Assembly (NCBI GenBank): GCA_050874665.1
Contig: JBNMLC010000013.1
Location: 6,825-70,824 of the forward strand
From: RUG11237 sp050874665
GTDB lineage: Bacteria > Bacillota > Clostridia > Lachnospirales > Lachnospiraceae
Reading direction: 5' to 3'
Length of the DNA: 64,000 nucleotides
Under the pieces are notes generated by a model. That model had not been told where the DNA came from. It made no database searches and was given only the letters and a program-made list of their open reading frames with translations. Positions 1-7,535 of this stretch are shown here, piece after piece. The translations under genes and the position numbers were made by a program. Positions within the stretch are counted from its first letter, which is position 1, and each line of letters begins with the position of its first letter.

Positions 1-529
1 TAATCAGCATTAACACCGTTCCCAAAGCAATTACTGCAATCAGATAAATAGTTGCCAGTCTTGCATTGATGATAAATGCCATAATCATTGCACAGATTAA
101 ACTTGCCGGGGCTCTGGTACACATTCTAAGAATCATCTGATATGCATTCTGCACATTTGTCACATCTGTTGTTAATCTTGTAATTAAGCCCGCGGTACTA
201 TATTTATCAATATTAGAAAATGAAAACTTCTGAATATTTTCATACATGGCTTTTCTGAGATTTCTGGCTAATCCTGCGGAAGCGTTAGCTCCATATTTTC
301 CACCCATGATTCCCGCAAACAGACCAATTGCTGCTGCAACAGTCATCAAAGCCCCCATGATGCAAATATGACGAATATTCCCACCTTCTGCCTGAATACC
401 GTCATCTATGATAGAAGCCATCATTAAGGGTATGATTGTTTCCATCAAAACCTCTAACATCATAAATACTGGCGTCAAAATTGAAGATTTTTTAAATTCT
501 TTAATTTGTGCCACTAATGTTTTTAACAT
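1..529 (-). CDS. ABC transporter, N-terminal membrane part (runs off the window)
   Basis: The first 176 codons of a minus-strand gene whose 3' part lies beyond base 1. The visible protein begins MLKTLVAQIKEF and has hydrophobic helices separated by a loop containing RNLRKAMYENIQKFSF and STAGLITRLTTDVTNVQ. That pattern is typical of the membrane domain of type-I ABC exporters (MdlB/LmrCD class); the ATPase domain would lie outside the window. It starts 13 bases after the stop of the MarR-type regulator, so the two are almost certainly one transcription unit. MarR plus one or two half-size exporters is a common drug-efflux arrangement in clostridia, and a partner half-transporter may follow outside. 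Substrate unknown. The family call rests on the membrane domain alone. Confidence 0.85.
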   Translation of the reverse strand, partial: MLKTLVAQIKEFKKSSILTPVFMMLEVLMETIIPLMMASIIDDGIQAEGGNIRHICIMGALMTVAAAIGLFAGIMGGKYGANASAGLARNLRKAMYENIQKFSFSNIDKYSTAGLITRLTTDVTNVQNAYQMILRMCTRAPASLICAMIMAFIINARLATIYLIAVIALGTVLMLI

Positions 530-542
530 TAATTTTCACTCC

Positions 543-965
543 TTACATTACATTTTTTTGAATTTTATATAATAATTTTAAAAACATTTCTTTTTCTTCC
601 TGAGAAATATCTTTTTGCATCTCAGCTTCCAGTTCAGATATTTTTCCGTTCATTACTTTCTGAATCTGAATTGCCCGTTCCGTTAATACAAGTTTCTTTA
701 GCCTTGCATCTCTTGGAACACATTCTCGCACAATCAGACCATCTCTCTCTAACAGTTGAATAATCTCGGTAACACTGGAGCGCCGAATACCAAATGAATC
801 CTCTATGTCTTTTTGAAACACCTCCCTTTTTTCACTCTCTTCCCAAATATATTGAAGAACTCTGCCCTGAGTATCTGTAAGCCCAAGAGCCTCAGATGAC
901 GCCCGCATTCTTCTTTTTATTCGATTAGATAGCACTATGATTTCTTTTCCTATGTAATTTCCCAT
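543..965 (-). CDS. MarR-family transcriptional regulator
   Basis: A protein of about 140 residues with a winged-helix DNA-binding core. The recognition-helix region reads FGIRRSSVTEIIQLLERDGLI, followed by the wing segment RECVPRDARLKKLVLTERA, which is typical of MarR proteins. The ATG at 965 is chosen over the upstream in-frame TTG because AGAGGTGGG lies a few bases before it. The gene precedes an ABC exporter gene by 13 bases, and a perfect inverted repeat sits 22 bases upstream of the start, so it probably represses its own operon and is relieved by a toxic ligand. The ligand cannot be told from sequence. Confidence 0.9.
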   Translation of the reverse strand: MGNYIGKEIIVLSNRIKRRMRASSEALGLTDTQGRVLQYIWEESEKREVFQKDIEDSFGIRRSSVTEIIQLLERDGLIVRECVPRDARLKKLVLTERAIQIQKVMNGKISELEAEMQKDISQEEKEMFLKLLYKIQKNVM

Positions 966-1287
966 ATATACCCACCTCTTGCAATTTGTTAGTTTCCTAA
1001 CATAGTTTTGCATAAAAAAATTTTCTTGTCAAGAGATAGTTTACAAACGAAAGCAGTAGTTCCTGTAAACGGAGAAGTAAAGCCTTTTGTAGAAAGGAAC
1101 AATCATATTGTCGCTCTTCGATATGTGGAAACAACCGGGGAAACTGCAGATCGCATAATCAAAAGCGTGTCATCAGAGTATTCCTTTCGCATCTTTTTCT
1201 TAAGATGTTGTATGACTACTTTTTTGAAAATTTCTATCTGCGGTTTCTTCCCCATTTTTATACTGCATTTGTAATTCGTAGGAATTT
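966..1287. other. Gene-poor stretch between MarR gene and ABC importer
   Basis: About 320 bases. It holds the MarR operator-like repeat and a plus-strand open frame from a TTG at 1008 to 1274 (88 codons). That frame has no ribosome site and ends in a low-complexity hydrophobic tail. Its first half (VVPVNGEVKPFVERN and onward) has a protein-like composition and could be a gene remnant, but I do not recognise it. No convincing gene is called here. Confidence 0.4.
987..1002. promoter_or_regulatory. Inverted repeat, probable MarR operator
   Basis: TGTTAG-TTTC-CTAACA is a perfect 6-base inverted repeat with a 4-base spacer. It lies just upstream of the MarR gene's ribosome site, the usual place for an autoregulatory operator. 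The GTTAG/CTAAC half-sites recur with a 6-base spacer at 3762-3777, in front of the alpha/beta hydrolase gene. Confidence 0.5.
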
Positions 1288-2028
1288 TTATCTTACCTTA
1301 GATAAAAACTCCCGTAATCTTGCATTCTTTGGATTCTCAAAAAATTCTTTTGGTTCGCTGTCCTCCTGAATATTCTTTTCATCTATAAAAAGCACTCTGG
1401 TTGCAACATCTCTTGCAAATCCCATTTCGTGTGTTACCACAATCATAGTCATGCCTTCGCGAGCCAATTCCTTCATAATTTCCAGCACTTCTCCCACCAT
1501 TTCAGGATCTAACGCAGAGGTAGGCTCATCAAACAAAATAACATCTGGGTTCATCGCCATTGTTCTTGCGATTGCAATACGCTGTTTTTGCCCTCCGGAC
1601 AAATTGCCCGGATAAGCATCTGCTTTATCAGAAAGTCCTACTCGTTCTAAAAGTTCGTCTGCCTTTTTAGAAGCCTCCTCCTTCTCCATAACCTTTAGCT
1701 TTGTGGGTGCCAACATAATATTTTCCTTTACCGTCATGTTTGGAAATAAGTTAAACTGCTGAAACACCATTCCTATTTTTTCACGCACCAAATTGATATT
1801 TGTTTTCTTATCTAAAAGATTGATTCCTTCAAAAATAATAGCTCCGGATTCTGGTTTTTCCAATAAGTTCATGGAACGAAGAAACGTTGATTTTCCACAA
1901 CCGGAAGGTCCAACGATGGCAATCACTTCTCCTTTGCAAATACTTGTATTAATATGATCTAGCACCATGTGTTTACCATATGATTTGCACAAATCTTTTA
2001 TCTCAATTAACACTTCTTTATCTTGCAT
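1288..2028 (-). CDS. Amino-acid ABC transporter ATP-binding protein (GlnQ type)
   Basis: A 246-residue ATPase of polar amino-acid importers. Walker A is GPSGCGKST (about residues 39-47), the Q-loop reads MVFQQFNLFPNMTV, the signature is LSGGQKQR, Walker B is VILFDEPTSALDP, and the switch histidine is in VVTHEMGFA. Length and motifs are full-size for the GlnQ/HisP group. The start overlaps the last 11 bases of the upstream binding-protein/permease gene, so the two are translationally coupled. Together they make a two-gene importer: two ATPase copies with two fused permease subunits. Specificity within polar amino acids cannot be read reliably. Confidence 0.95.
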   Translation of the reverse strand: MQDKEVLIEIKDLCKSYGKHMVLDHINTSICKGEVIAIVGPSGCGKSTFLRSMNLLEKPESGAIIFEGINLLDKKTNINLVREKIGMVFQQFNLFPNMTVKENIMLAPTKLKVMEKEEASKKADELLERVGLSDKADAYPGNLSGGQKQRIAIARTMAMNPDVILFDEPTSALDPEMVGEVLEIMKELAREGMTMIVVTHEMGFARDVATRVLFIDEKNIQEDSEPKEFFENPKNARLREFLSKVR

Positions 2029-3583
2029 CCTTCTTTAACCTCCTTTCTAAGCAGCTCACTCCTGCTGTCAAGAGCATTACTATAAGTAAATATACCACTG
2101 CCACTGAGCATAAAGGTATCAAAGCTTCATAAGTATTGCTTCGAATAATATCCCCCGCCTTAGTTAAATCTATCAGCCCAATGTAGCCCACAATAGAACT
2201 TTCCTTCAACAAGGCAATAAATTCGTTACACATCGCCGGCAAAGCGTTTTTCACTGCCTGCGGAAGAATAATATAGCTCATGGTCTGTGCGTAATTAAAG
2301 CCAAGACTTCTTCCTGCTTCAAACTGCCCTATCTCTATGGACATAATTCCTGCACGTACCGCTTCTGCCACATAAGCTGCGGAATTTAAACCAAACGCAA
2401 GGACTGCAGCAATAAGAGGATTCACCTTAATCGAAGCAAACACCACATAATACATAATCAACAATTGCACCATCATAGGTGTTCCACGAAATACGGTCAG
2501 ATATATTTTTGCAATGGTATTTAAAACTTTAATGACTGCTGTTTTCTCCTCATTCCTATCATTAGCAACGCGGATAATGGCAAGCACAAAGCCCAGAATA
2601 ATACCAAATATACCTGCGCATAATGTGATAATGACCGTATTTAATAAACCTTGAGGAATATATTTCCATCTTCCCTGTTCCACAAACGCCTGAGAAAATT
2701 TTTCTTTTAACGATAGTCCTTCTGACTCACCACCATTATTTACAATGATAACCTGTTTTGCAGTTGTGTAAGCTTCTGTAAAATCGATATTTTTTAATCT
2801 GTCCTCTGTGACAGTCATACCTGCAACACCAATATCAGCCTTACCGGATTGTACCGCAATAATAATAGAATCAAACTCCATGTCTGAAATAACTAACTTC
2901 ATTCCCAGTTCGTCTGCAACTGCTTGTGCCATATCCACATCGATTCCTGTAGCAACACCATTTTCATAATATTCATATGGAGGAAATGCCGCATTTGTTG
3001 CCATCGTCAGTGTTCCATTTTCTCTTGTAGTACCTTCTAAGGATTGATACGGTGTCTTTCCTTTGGTATCATCACCTATATAATTGTTAATAATGTTCGC
3101 CAAAGTACCGTCTTTCTTCAGTTTTTCTAATGCTTGATTGATGGACGCAGTCAATTCTTTATTTCCTTTTGCTACACAAATTGCATATTCTTCTACTGCA
3201 AATTCTTCTTCCAAAATGGACAATTCCGAATTCTTTTTTATAAAGGTCAATGCAGGCTGCTCGTCAATAATGACACAATCCACTTTCCCCTGCTTTAATG
3301 CCTGCACCGCATCGGTTCCCTTATTAAAGCGAATAATCTTTGTCCCTGCTTCGTCCCCTTCATAATCTGAAGCATAAATGTCGCCTGTTGTTCCAATCTG
3401 TACCCCTATTTTTTTCCCCTCTAGGTCATCCACACATGTAACTGTCAAAGCCTGTACAGACTCACTTTCCTGTTTTTGGCATCCCGTAATAATAACCATA
3501 AATAACATAATCACGGCAATGCACATAAAAAAGCAGCGCAAATTTTTCTTTCTTGCCTGCTGTAAAGAGTGCTTTTCTTTCAT
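2018..3583 (-). CDS. Fused substrate-binding lipoprotein and permease of an amino-acid ABC importer, lobes in swapped order
   Basis: A 521-residue protein combining receptor and channel. Residues 1-35 form a lipoprotein signal (lipobox ITGC, Cys35). Residues 53-170 match lobe 2 of a family-3 solute-binding protein (DLEGKKIGVQIGTTGDIY through the usual C-terminal end LKKDGTLANIINNYIG). Residues 190-281 then match lobe 1 (TLTMATNAAFPPYEYY, GIDVDMAQAV, GKADIGVAGMTVTEDR). The two lobes add up to one binding domain, but reversed relative to the family norm, which looks like a circular permutation. From about residue 308 a permease domain follows, with the EAA-type loop EAGRSLGFNYAQTMSYIILP. A ribosome site (AAAGGAT) precedes the ATG. 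The ATPase gene overlaps its 3' end. Confidence 0.92.
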   Translation of the reverse strand: MKEKHSLQQARKKNLRCFFMCIAVIMLFMVIITGCQKQESESVQALTVTCVDDLEGKKIGVQIGTTGDIYASDYEGDEAGTKIIRFNKGTDAVQALKQGKVDCVIIDEQPALTFIKKNSELSILEEEFAVEEYAICVAKGNKELTASINQALEKLKKDGTLANIINNYIGDDTKGKTPYQSLEGTTRENGTLTMATNAAFPPYEYYENGVATGIDVDMAQAVADELGMKLVISDMEFDSIIIAVQSGKADIGVAGMTVTEDRLKNIDFTEAYTTAKQVIIVNNGGESEGLSLKEKFSQAFVEQGRWKYIPQGLLNTVIITLCAGIFGIILGFVLAIIRVANDRNEEKTAVIKVLNTIAKIYLTVFRGTPMMVQLLIMYYVVFASIKVNPLIAAVLAFGLNSAAYVAEAVRAGIMSIEIGQFEAGRSLGFNYAQTMSYIILPQAVKNALPAMCNEFIALLKESSIVGYIGLIDLTKAGDIIRSNTYEALIPLCSVAVVYLLIVMLLTAGVSCLERRLKKDAR

Positions 3584-3728
3584 GCTTTTATCCTTTCTTT
3601 CATTTTTTCCTTACGGACACTATCATACTGTATTTTGGTCAGATTCTCAATCTTTTTCTTTGTTTTCCCCACTGGTATTTTTTATTTTAAGTTTCGATAG
3701 GTTAAGATAGCTTCTTATCCTTTCTAAT

Positions 3729-3777
3729 TTGACAGTCTAATGGTGCCGTGCTATGATTCTAGTTAGCAAAAACTAAC
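3729..3777 (+). promoter_or_regulatory. Consensus promoter with operator-like repeat for the hydrolase gene
   Basis: TTGACA (3729-3734), 17 bases, TATGAT (3752-3757). Immediately downstream, over the expected start of transcription, lies GTTAG-CAAAAA-CTAAC (3762-3777), a perfect 5-base inverted repeat placed to block the promoter. The half-sites equal those of the MarR operator at 987-1002, though the spacer is 6 rather than 4. Confidence 0.65.
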
Positions 3778-3799
3778 CGAACAGTAAGGAGTATTCAAA

Positions 3800-4591
3800 A
3801 TGAAGATATATGCATTTGGAGATGCAAACAAACCGACCATCATGTTATTTCCCGGAACCTGTTGTTATTGGAAAACCAATTTTGGGCATGTATTAGAACC
3901 TTTGCAGAAACATTTCTACACATTAGTTGTCAGCTACAGTGGATTTGATGAAACAGAAAATTCCACCTTTGTCTCTGAATTGGACGAAGTAGAACATGTG
4001 GAACACTATATCACAAAGCATTTGAAGGGAAGACTCTTCGCCGCCTATGGCTGCTCACTTGGCGGCTCATTTGTCTCACTACTGGTGAGCAGACAAAACA
4101 TCCATATTACTCATGCCATCATCGGTTCAAGTGATATGGATCAGGCTCCAAAGTGGCTGGCAAAAATTGAAACTGCAATTATAATGCCTCTCTTTTATCC
4201 GCTTATCACAGGAAATGGAGGAGGACTTTTTAAAAAAATATTTGAAAAAAAGATGAATCAGGGAAATGACAGTTCCGACTACATGAAGCGCTTCATGACG
4301 ATTATGGGGGCTGGCAGTGGAATAGATTTCTCATTTATAAAGAAGGAATCCATGAAGAATCAATTCTGTACCGATCTGTATACCCCAGTTGGCGAGCATA
4401 TTCATGTTCCGGGAACGACCATTCATGTATTTTATGCCAAAAAGATGGGAAAAAAATATCTTTCCCGTTACTTAAAATATTTCTCAAATCCAGATATCTG
4501 CGAATTTGACCTGCAGCATGAAGAACTGCTGCTCGACGCAGAGCATTGGACAAAGGAAGTGTGCCGCGTATGCAAAATAAATGAGTTATAA
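3800..4591 (+). CDS. Alpha/beta hydrolase
   Basis: A 263-residue protein with the alpha/beta-hydrolase plan. An early strand and oxyanion turn read TIMLFPGTCCYW; the nucleophile elbow is YGCSLGGSF (G-x-S-x-G); and a late EHWTKEV histidine region is the likely catalytic His. The length fits a stand-alone esterase- or lipase-like enzyme. No signal peptide, so cytoplasmic. It starts 20 bases after an operator-like repeat and has a TAAGGAG ribosome site. It is transcribed alone, divergent from the amino-acid importer. The promoter/operator layout suggests induction by a small toxic molecule, perhaps through the MarR protein 2.8 kb away. Substrate unknown. Confidence 0.85.
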   Translation: MKIYAFGDANKPTIMLFPGTCCYWKTNFGHVLEPLQKHFYTLVVSYSGFDETENSTFVSELDEVEHVEHYITKHLKGRLFAAYGCSLGGSFVSLLVSRQNIHITHAIIGSSDMDQAPKWLAKIETAIIMPLFYPLITGNGGGLFKKIFEKKMNQGNDSSDYMKRFMTIMGAGSGIDFSFIKKESMKNQFCTDLYTPVGEHIHVPGTTIHVFYAKKMGKKYLSRYLKYFSNPDICEFDLQHEELLLDAEHWTKEVCRVCKINEL

Positions 4592-4787
4592 TCTGTGTCG
4601 GTACAATTCCCTTATTTTCCATAAAGGTAATTGCTCACTGCCAGAATGTCATTGAAGCTGATGGGGACGATGATTGTAATCCACTAAACTGGTAAAACAA
4701 ATTATCGAGCATTGAATCATATCCCCTGGCTTCACGCCAGCCTTTCACATAGATTGCTGTGCTTATAAGTGCTGTCAGGCAAAACTC

Positions 4788-5294
4788 CTATACTTCCTCA
4801 AATGCCTCCTTAATGCTGTCAAAATGCAGGAACTTTCCCTCCTTAGCAATCTCCGCTATCTCATTTACCGTAGCAAACATATAGCCATCCGTTTCTTCTT
4901 CCTGCATATGCAAATCCTCTTCGGCAATCTCTCCGGTAAAGCGATACACGTCTACAAAATAATTATCCCCTTCTTCCGGATTCTCTCTTCTATATGTAAA
5001 TAAAAATTCTTTCTCAAAGTTAGACACATCTAATCCTGTTTCTTCTCTGACTTCTCTCAATACCGCCTCTTTTGAATCCTCTCCCGCCTGTGCAGCACCG
5101 CCTGACACTTCCCAACAGCCTGCAGCCCATCGCTTTGTCATAACCCGCTTGGTAATCAGGAATTTTCCATCGTTTCGTCGAACTACCCCCAATACGGTTA
5201 AATGATATTCTCCATCTTTAAGATGAAAATCATTACGCTTCATGGTACGCCCTGTTCTTTGCTTGTTTTTATCATAAATATCCCAAAGTTCCAT
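4788..5294 (-). CDS. NUDIX hydrolase
   Basis: A 168-residue protein with a full Nudix box: G, five residues, E, seven residues, then REVREETGL, around residues 66-88. The box binds metal and hydrolyses nucleoside-diphosphate-linked compounds. The N-terminal part (ELWDIYDKNKQRTGRTMKRN) resembles isopentenyl-diphosphate isomerase-like Nudix proteins, which share the opening WDIYD and an HLTV strand, but the active-site Cys context of true isomerases is not evident. Hydrolase is therefore the safer call. It stands alone on the minus strand, convergent with the hydrolase gene. The intervening 196 bases hold only a small CTGGC/GCCAG hairpin. Confidence 0.9.
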   Translation of the reverse strand: MELWDIYDKNKQRTGRTMKRNDFHLKDGEYHLTVLGVVRRNDGKFLITKRVMTKRWAAGCWEVSGGAAQAGEDSKEAVLREVREETGLDVSNFEKEFLFTYRRENPEEGDNYFVDVYRFTGEIAEEDLHMQEEETDGYMFATVNEIAEIAKEGKFLHFDSIKEAFEEV

Positions 5295-5444
5295 TGTCTG
5301 TCTCTCTGCCTTTCATTTTTTCTCATGTTTTCTAATTATTATACCACAAGCTCTTCTCATACTCTACCATAGAATCATAAAAATATTTTTAGTAGACTTT
5401 CCGACAAACATATGGTATATTTTACAAAAAGGGAGGTGAACGTT

Positions 5445-5867
5445 GTGCAAATCAAATACAGAAAAGTAATAAGTTACTTTTTAATCACACTTATGCTTTT
5501 TTCAGGAATATTCTGTGAAAATATTCTGGAAGATTCTTTTTTTGGTTACACAACATTAGCTCACTCCGAAGCGTCTATCACTTCATATAATGATGCACTA
5601 ATCGAAACAGCAGCCTGCACCAGCGAAATGCTCGGTGTCCGTACTCTGTCTTTTGTACAACAAGTTGCCAATAAATCTACGCAAAAAACGGTTTTCGGAT
5701 TGATTTTAGATTGCATACTTCTGGATTCTGTTTTACATATTTTTTCTAGCTTTTTTATTGTAATAATTCATATTGTGCAGTTTAGAATAATGTATGGTCA
5801 CACTATTCTGGTAACTTATATTCATAATAAGGATGGAAAAAAGCAACTATCCTCTATCTCAATTTAG
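5445..5867 (+). CDS. Small membrane or secreted protein of unknown function
   Basis: A 140-residue protein. I place the start at the GTG at 5445 because GGGAGGTG ends six bases before it; the in-frame ATG 33 bases upstream has no ribosome site. Residues about 6-24 (VISYFLITLMLFSGIFC) are a signal peptide or first membrane helix. A middle soluble part of about 55 residues follows, then two hydrophobic runs (FGLILDCILLDSVLHIF and FFIVIIHIVQF), then a charged tail containing YIHNKDGKK. The last motif is reminiscent of small uncharacterised membrane proteins of Lachnospiraceae, from memory only. A weak promoter, TAGACT-17-TATATT at 5393-5421, lies upstream. A small CCTATG/CATAGG hairpin follows the stop. 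No function is assigned. Confidence 0.65.
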   Translation: MQIKYRKVISYFLITLMLFSGIFCENILEDSFFGYTTLAHSEASITSYNDALIETAACTSEMLGVRTLSFVQQVANKSTQKTVFGLILDCILLDSVLHIFSSFFIVIIHIVQFRIMYGHTILVTYIHNKDGKKQLSSISI

Positions 5868-5931
5868 CCTATGCCAGCATAGGTTTCTTCGTATACCCAT
5901 AACAAAATTATATAACCGTATGAAAGCGTAT

Positions 5932-5960
5932 TTGATTTCTTAAGAAATATTGAATATGCT
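5932..5960 (+). promoter_or_regulatory. Possible promoter of the small ORF-pyk-Na/Pi operon
   Basis: TTGATT (5932-5937), 17 bases, TATGCT (5955-5960). The perfect 14-base palindrome ATTTCTTAAGAAAT (5935-5948) fills the start of the spacer, where a repressor could act. Both boxes match the consensus at four of six positions only. Confidence 0.35.
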
Positions 5961-5993
5961 CATTTTAGTACGTTTTTTAGGAGGATAGATAGT

Positions 5994-6113
5994 ATGTTTG
6001 AAAACATTTTTGTAATAATACTGACTGTTTTTGCTGTAGCTGCTGCTGCTTTTGGATGGTGGCTCGAAAACGGCAAGTCTGACAAAGATAATACTAACAA
6101 AGATAAGGAGTAA
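5994..6113 (+). CDS. 39-residue single-helix membrane protein upstream of pyruvate kinase
   Basis: A short gene encoding 39 residues. It starts MFENIFVIILTVFAVAAAAF, one membrane helix, followed by GWWLENGKSDKDNTNKDKE, a highly charged cytoplasmic-looking tail. Support for translation: a perfect AGGAGG (5979-5984) lies nine bases before the ATG, and the stop lies inside the ribosome site of the pyruvate kinase gene, whose ATG is five bases on. That spacing indicates translational coupling and one operon with pyk and the Na/phosphate cotransporter. I do not recognise a family. It may be a small regulator or anchor of a membrane partner, possibly the downstream cotransporter. Confidence 0.6.
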   Translation: MFENIFVIILTVFAVAAAAFGWWLENGKSDKDNTNKDKE

Positions 6114-6118
6114 GGAAT

Positions 6119-7534
6119 ATGAGAAAAACAAAAGTAATATGCACCATTGGTCCCGCATGTGAAAATGAAAATGTATTAAAAAATATGTGTATTGCAGGCA
6201 TGAACGTTGCCCGACTGAATTTTTCCCACGGAACTCACGAGGAACATAAAACTAAAATTGATTTAGTTAAAAAAGTGCGCACAGATCTAAAAATGCCCAT
6301 TGCAATCATGTTAGATACTAAGGGACCAGAATATCGCATCAAAACTTTTGAAAACGGTAAAATCATGCTTTCGCAAGGCGATACTTTTATCTTTACAACG
6401 GATGATGTGGTCGGCACTCAACAGCGTGTTTCTGTAAACTATGACCACTTAATTGAAAATCTGAATCTTGGTGATTTAATTTTAGTAAACAATGGACTAA
6501 TTGTCTGTAAGGTAGTTAAATTAACTAAAAGTGATGCTATCTGCGAAGTTATCGTGGGTGGTGAGCTATCTGACAGAAAAAGTATGAATTTCCCAAATAA
6601 AGTAATGAATCACAGCTTTTTAAGTGAACAGGATAAAAAAGATTTACTGTTTGGAATTGAAAATGATGTTGACTTTGTAGCTGCTTCGTTTGTTTCAACC
6701 AAAGCGGATGTACAAAGTTTAAGGGATTTTCTCGATGCCAATGGCGGAAGCAATATTGACATTATTGCAAAAATAGAGAATCGCTCCGGTGTAGAGCATA
6801 TTGAGGAAATCTGTGAAATTGCAGATGGTATTATGATTGCCAGAGGTGACCTCGGTGTAGAAATTCCTGCTATGGAAGTTCCCTCAACTCAAAAATACCT
6901 CATTAACAAATGTCGAATGCTTGGAACTCATGTAATTACTGCAACGGAAATGTTAGAATCCATGATTTATAATCCAAGACCTACCAGAGCCGAATTATCG
7001 GATATTGCGAATGCCGTGTATGATGGCACCTCTGCTGTGATGCTCTCCGGTGAAACCGCCGCTGGAAAATTTCCTGCAAAATCAGTTCAATATATGGTGG
7101 AGACCGTTGAGTACACAGAACAACGTATTGATTACAATAAACGGTTTAAGGGCGAAGAATTTGAAATATCCAACAATTTAGATGCCATCTCTCACTCTGC
7201 CTGTTCAATGGCAATTGATGTGAAAGCAAAATGCATTGTTGTAAATTCACTTAGTGGTCGTACCGCAAGAATGGTCAGTCGCTTTGCCTGCCCTGTAGAT
7301 ATCATCGGAATGACAACGGCACAAAAAGTATGGAGAAAATTAAATCTTAGCTGGGGTGTAACTCCAGTGCTATGCCAAAAGTTTGATTCCATGGAAGATA
7401 TGTTCCAGAATGCAATGAAAATATCAAAAGAAGTCTTTCATCTGGCAGAGCAAGACAATGTGGTACTGACCGGAGGATTATTGAACGGAAAAACAGGAAA
7501 TACCAATATCATAAAAGTGGAAAGGATTGATTAA
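6119..7534 (+). CDS. pyk: Pyruvate kinase
   Basis: Converts phosphoenolpyruvate and ADP to pyruvate and ATP, the last step of glycolysis. The protein is 471 residues, the size of forms without the extra C-terminal PEP-utiliser-like domain found in many Bacillota. Hallmarks: TKVICTIGPA, VARLNFSHGT, LDTKGPE, the active-site lysine in IIAKIENRSGV, MIARGDLGVEIP and MLSGETAAGKFP. Some usually conserved spots differ: the usual ATQMLxSM reads ATEMLESM, LxDDG reads LVNNG, and the segment after the B domain (MNFPNKVMNHSFLS) departs from the common form. This could therefore be a second, diverged isozyme. It follows the 39-codon membrane-protein gene by five bases, and the cotransporter gene starts two bases past its stop. 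Confidence 0.93.
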   Translation: MRKTKVICTIGPACENENVLKNMCIAGMNVARLNFSHGTHEEHKTKIDLVKKVRTDLKMPIAIMLDTKGPEYRIKTFENGKIMLSQGDTFIFTTDDVVGTQQRVSVNYDHLIENLNLGDLILVNNGLIVCKVVKLTKSDAICEVIVGGELSDRKSMNFPNKVMNHSFLSEQDKKDLLFGIENDVDFVAASFVSTKADVQSLRDFLDANGGSNIDIIAKIENRSGVEHIEEICEIADGIMIARGDLGVEIPAMEVPSTQKYLINKCRMLGTHVITATEMLESMIYNPRPTRAELSDIANAVYDGTSAVMLSGETAAGKFPAKSVQYMVETVEYTEQRIDYNKRFKGEEFEISNNLDAISHSACSMAIDVKAKCIVVNSLSGRTARMVSRFACPVDIIGMTTAQKVWRKLNLSWGVTPVLCQKFDSMEDMFQNAMKISKEVFHLAEQDNVVLTGGLLNGKTGNTNIIKVERID

Positions 7535-7535
7535 C

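Noticed and set aside
1008..1274. Plus-strand open frame of 88 codons upstream of the MarR gene
   Set aside because: TTG start without a ribosome site and a low-complexity hydrophobic end; kept only as a possible remnant.
4726..4740. CTGGC-TTCAC-GCCAG hairpin after the alpha/beta hydrolase gene
   Set aside because: Only five base pairs and no T run, so not called a terminator.
5868..5883. CCTATG/CATAGG hairpin after the small membrane-protein gene
   Set aside because: Short stem and a broken T run; too weak for a terminator call.
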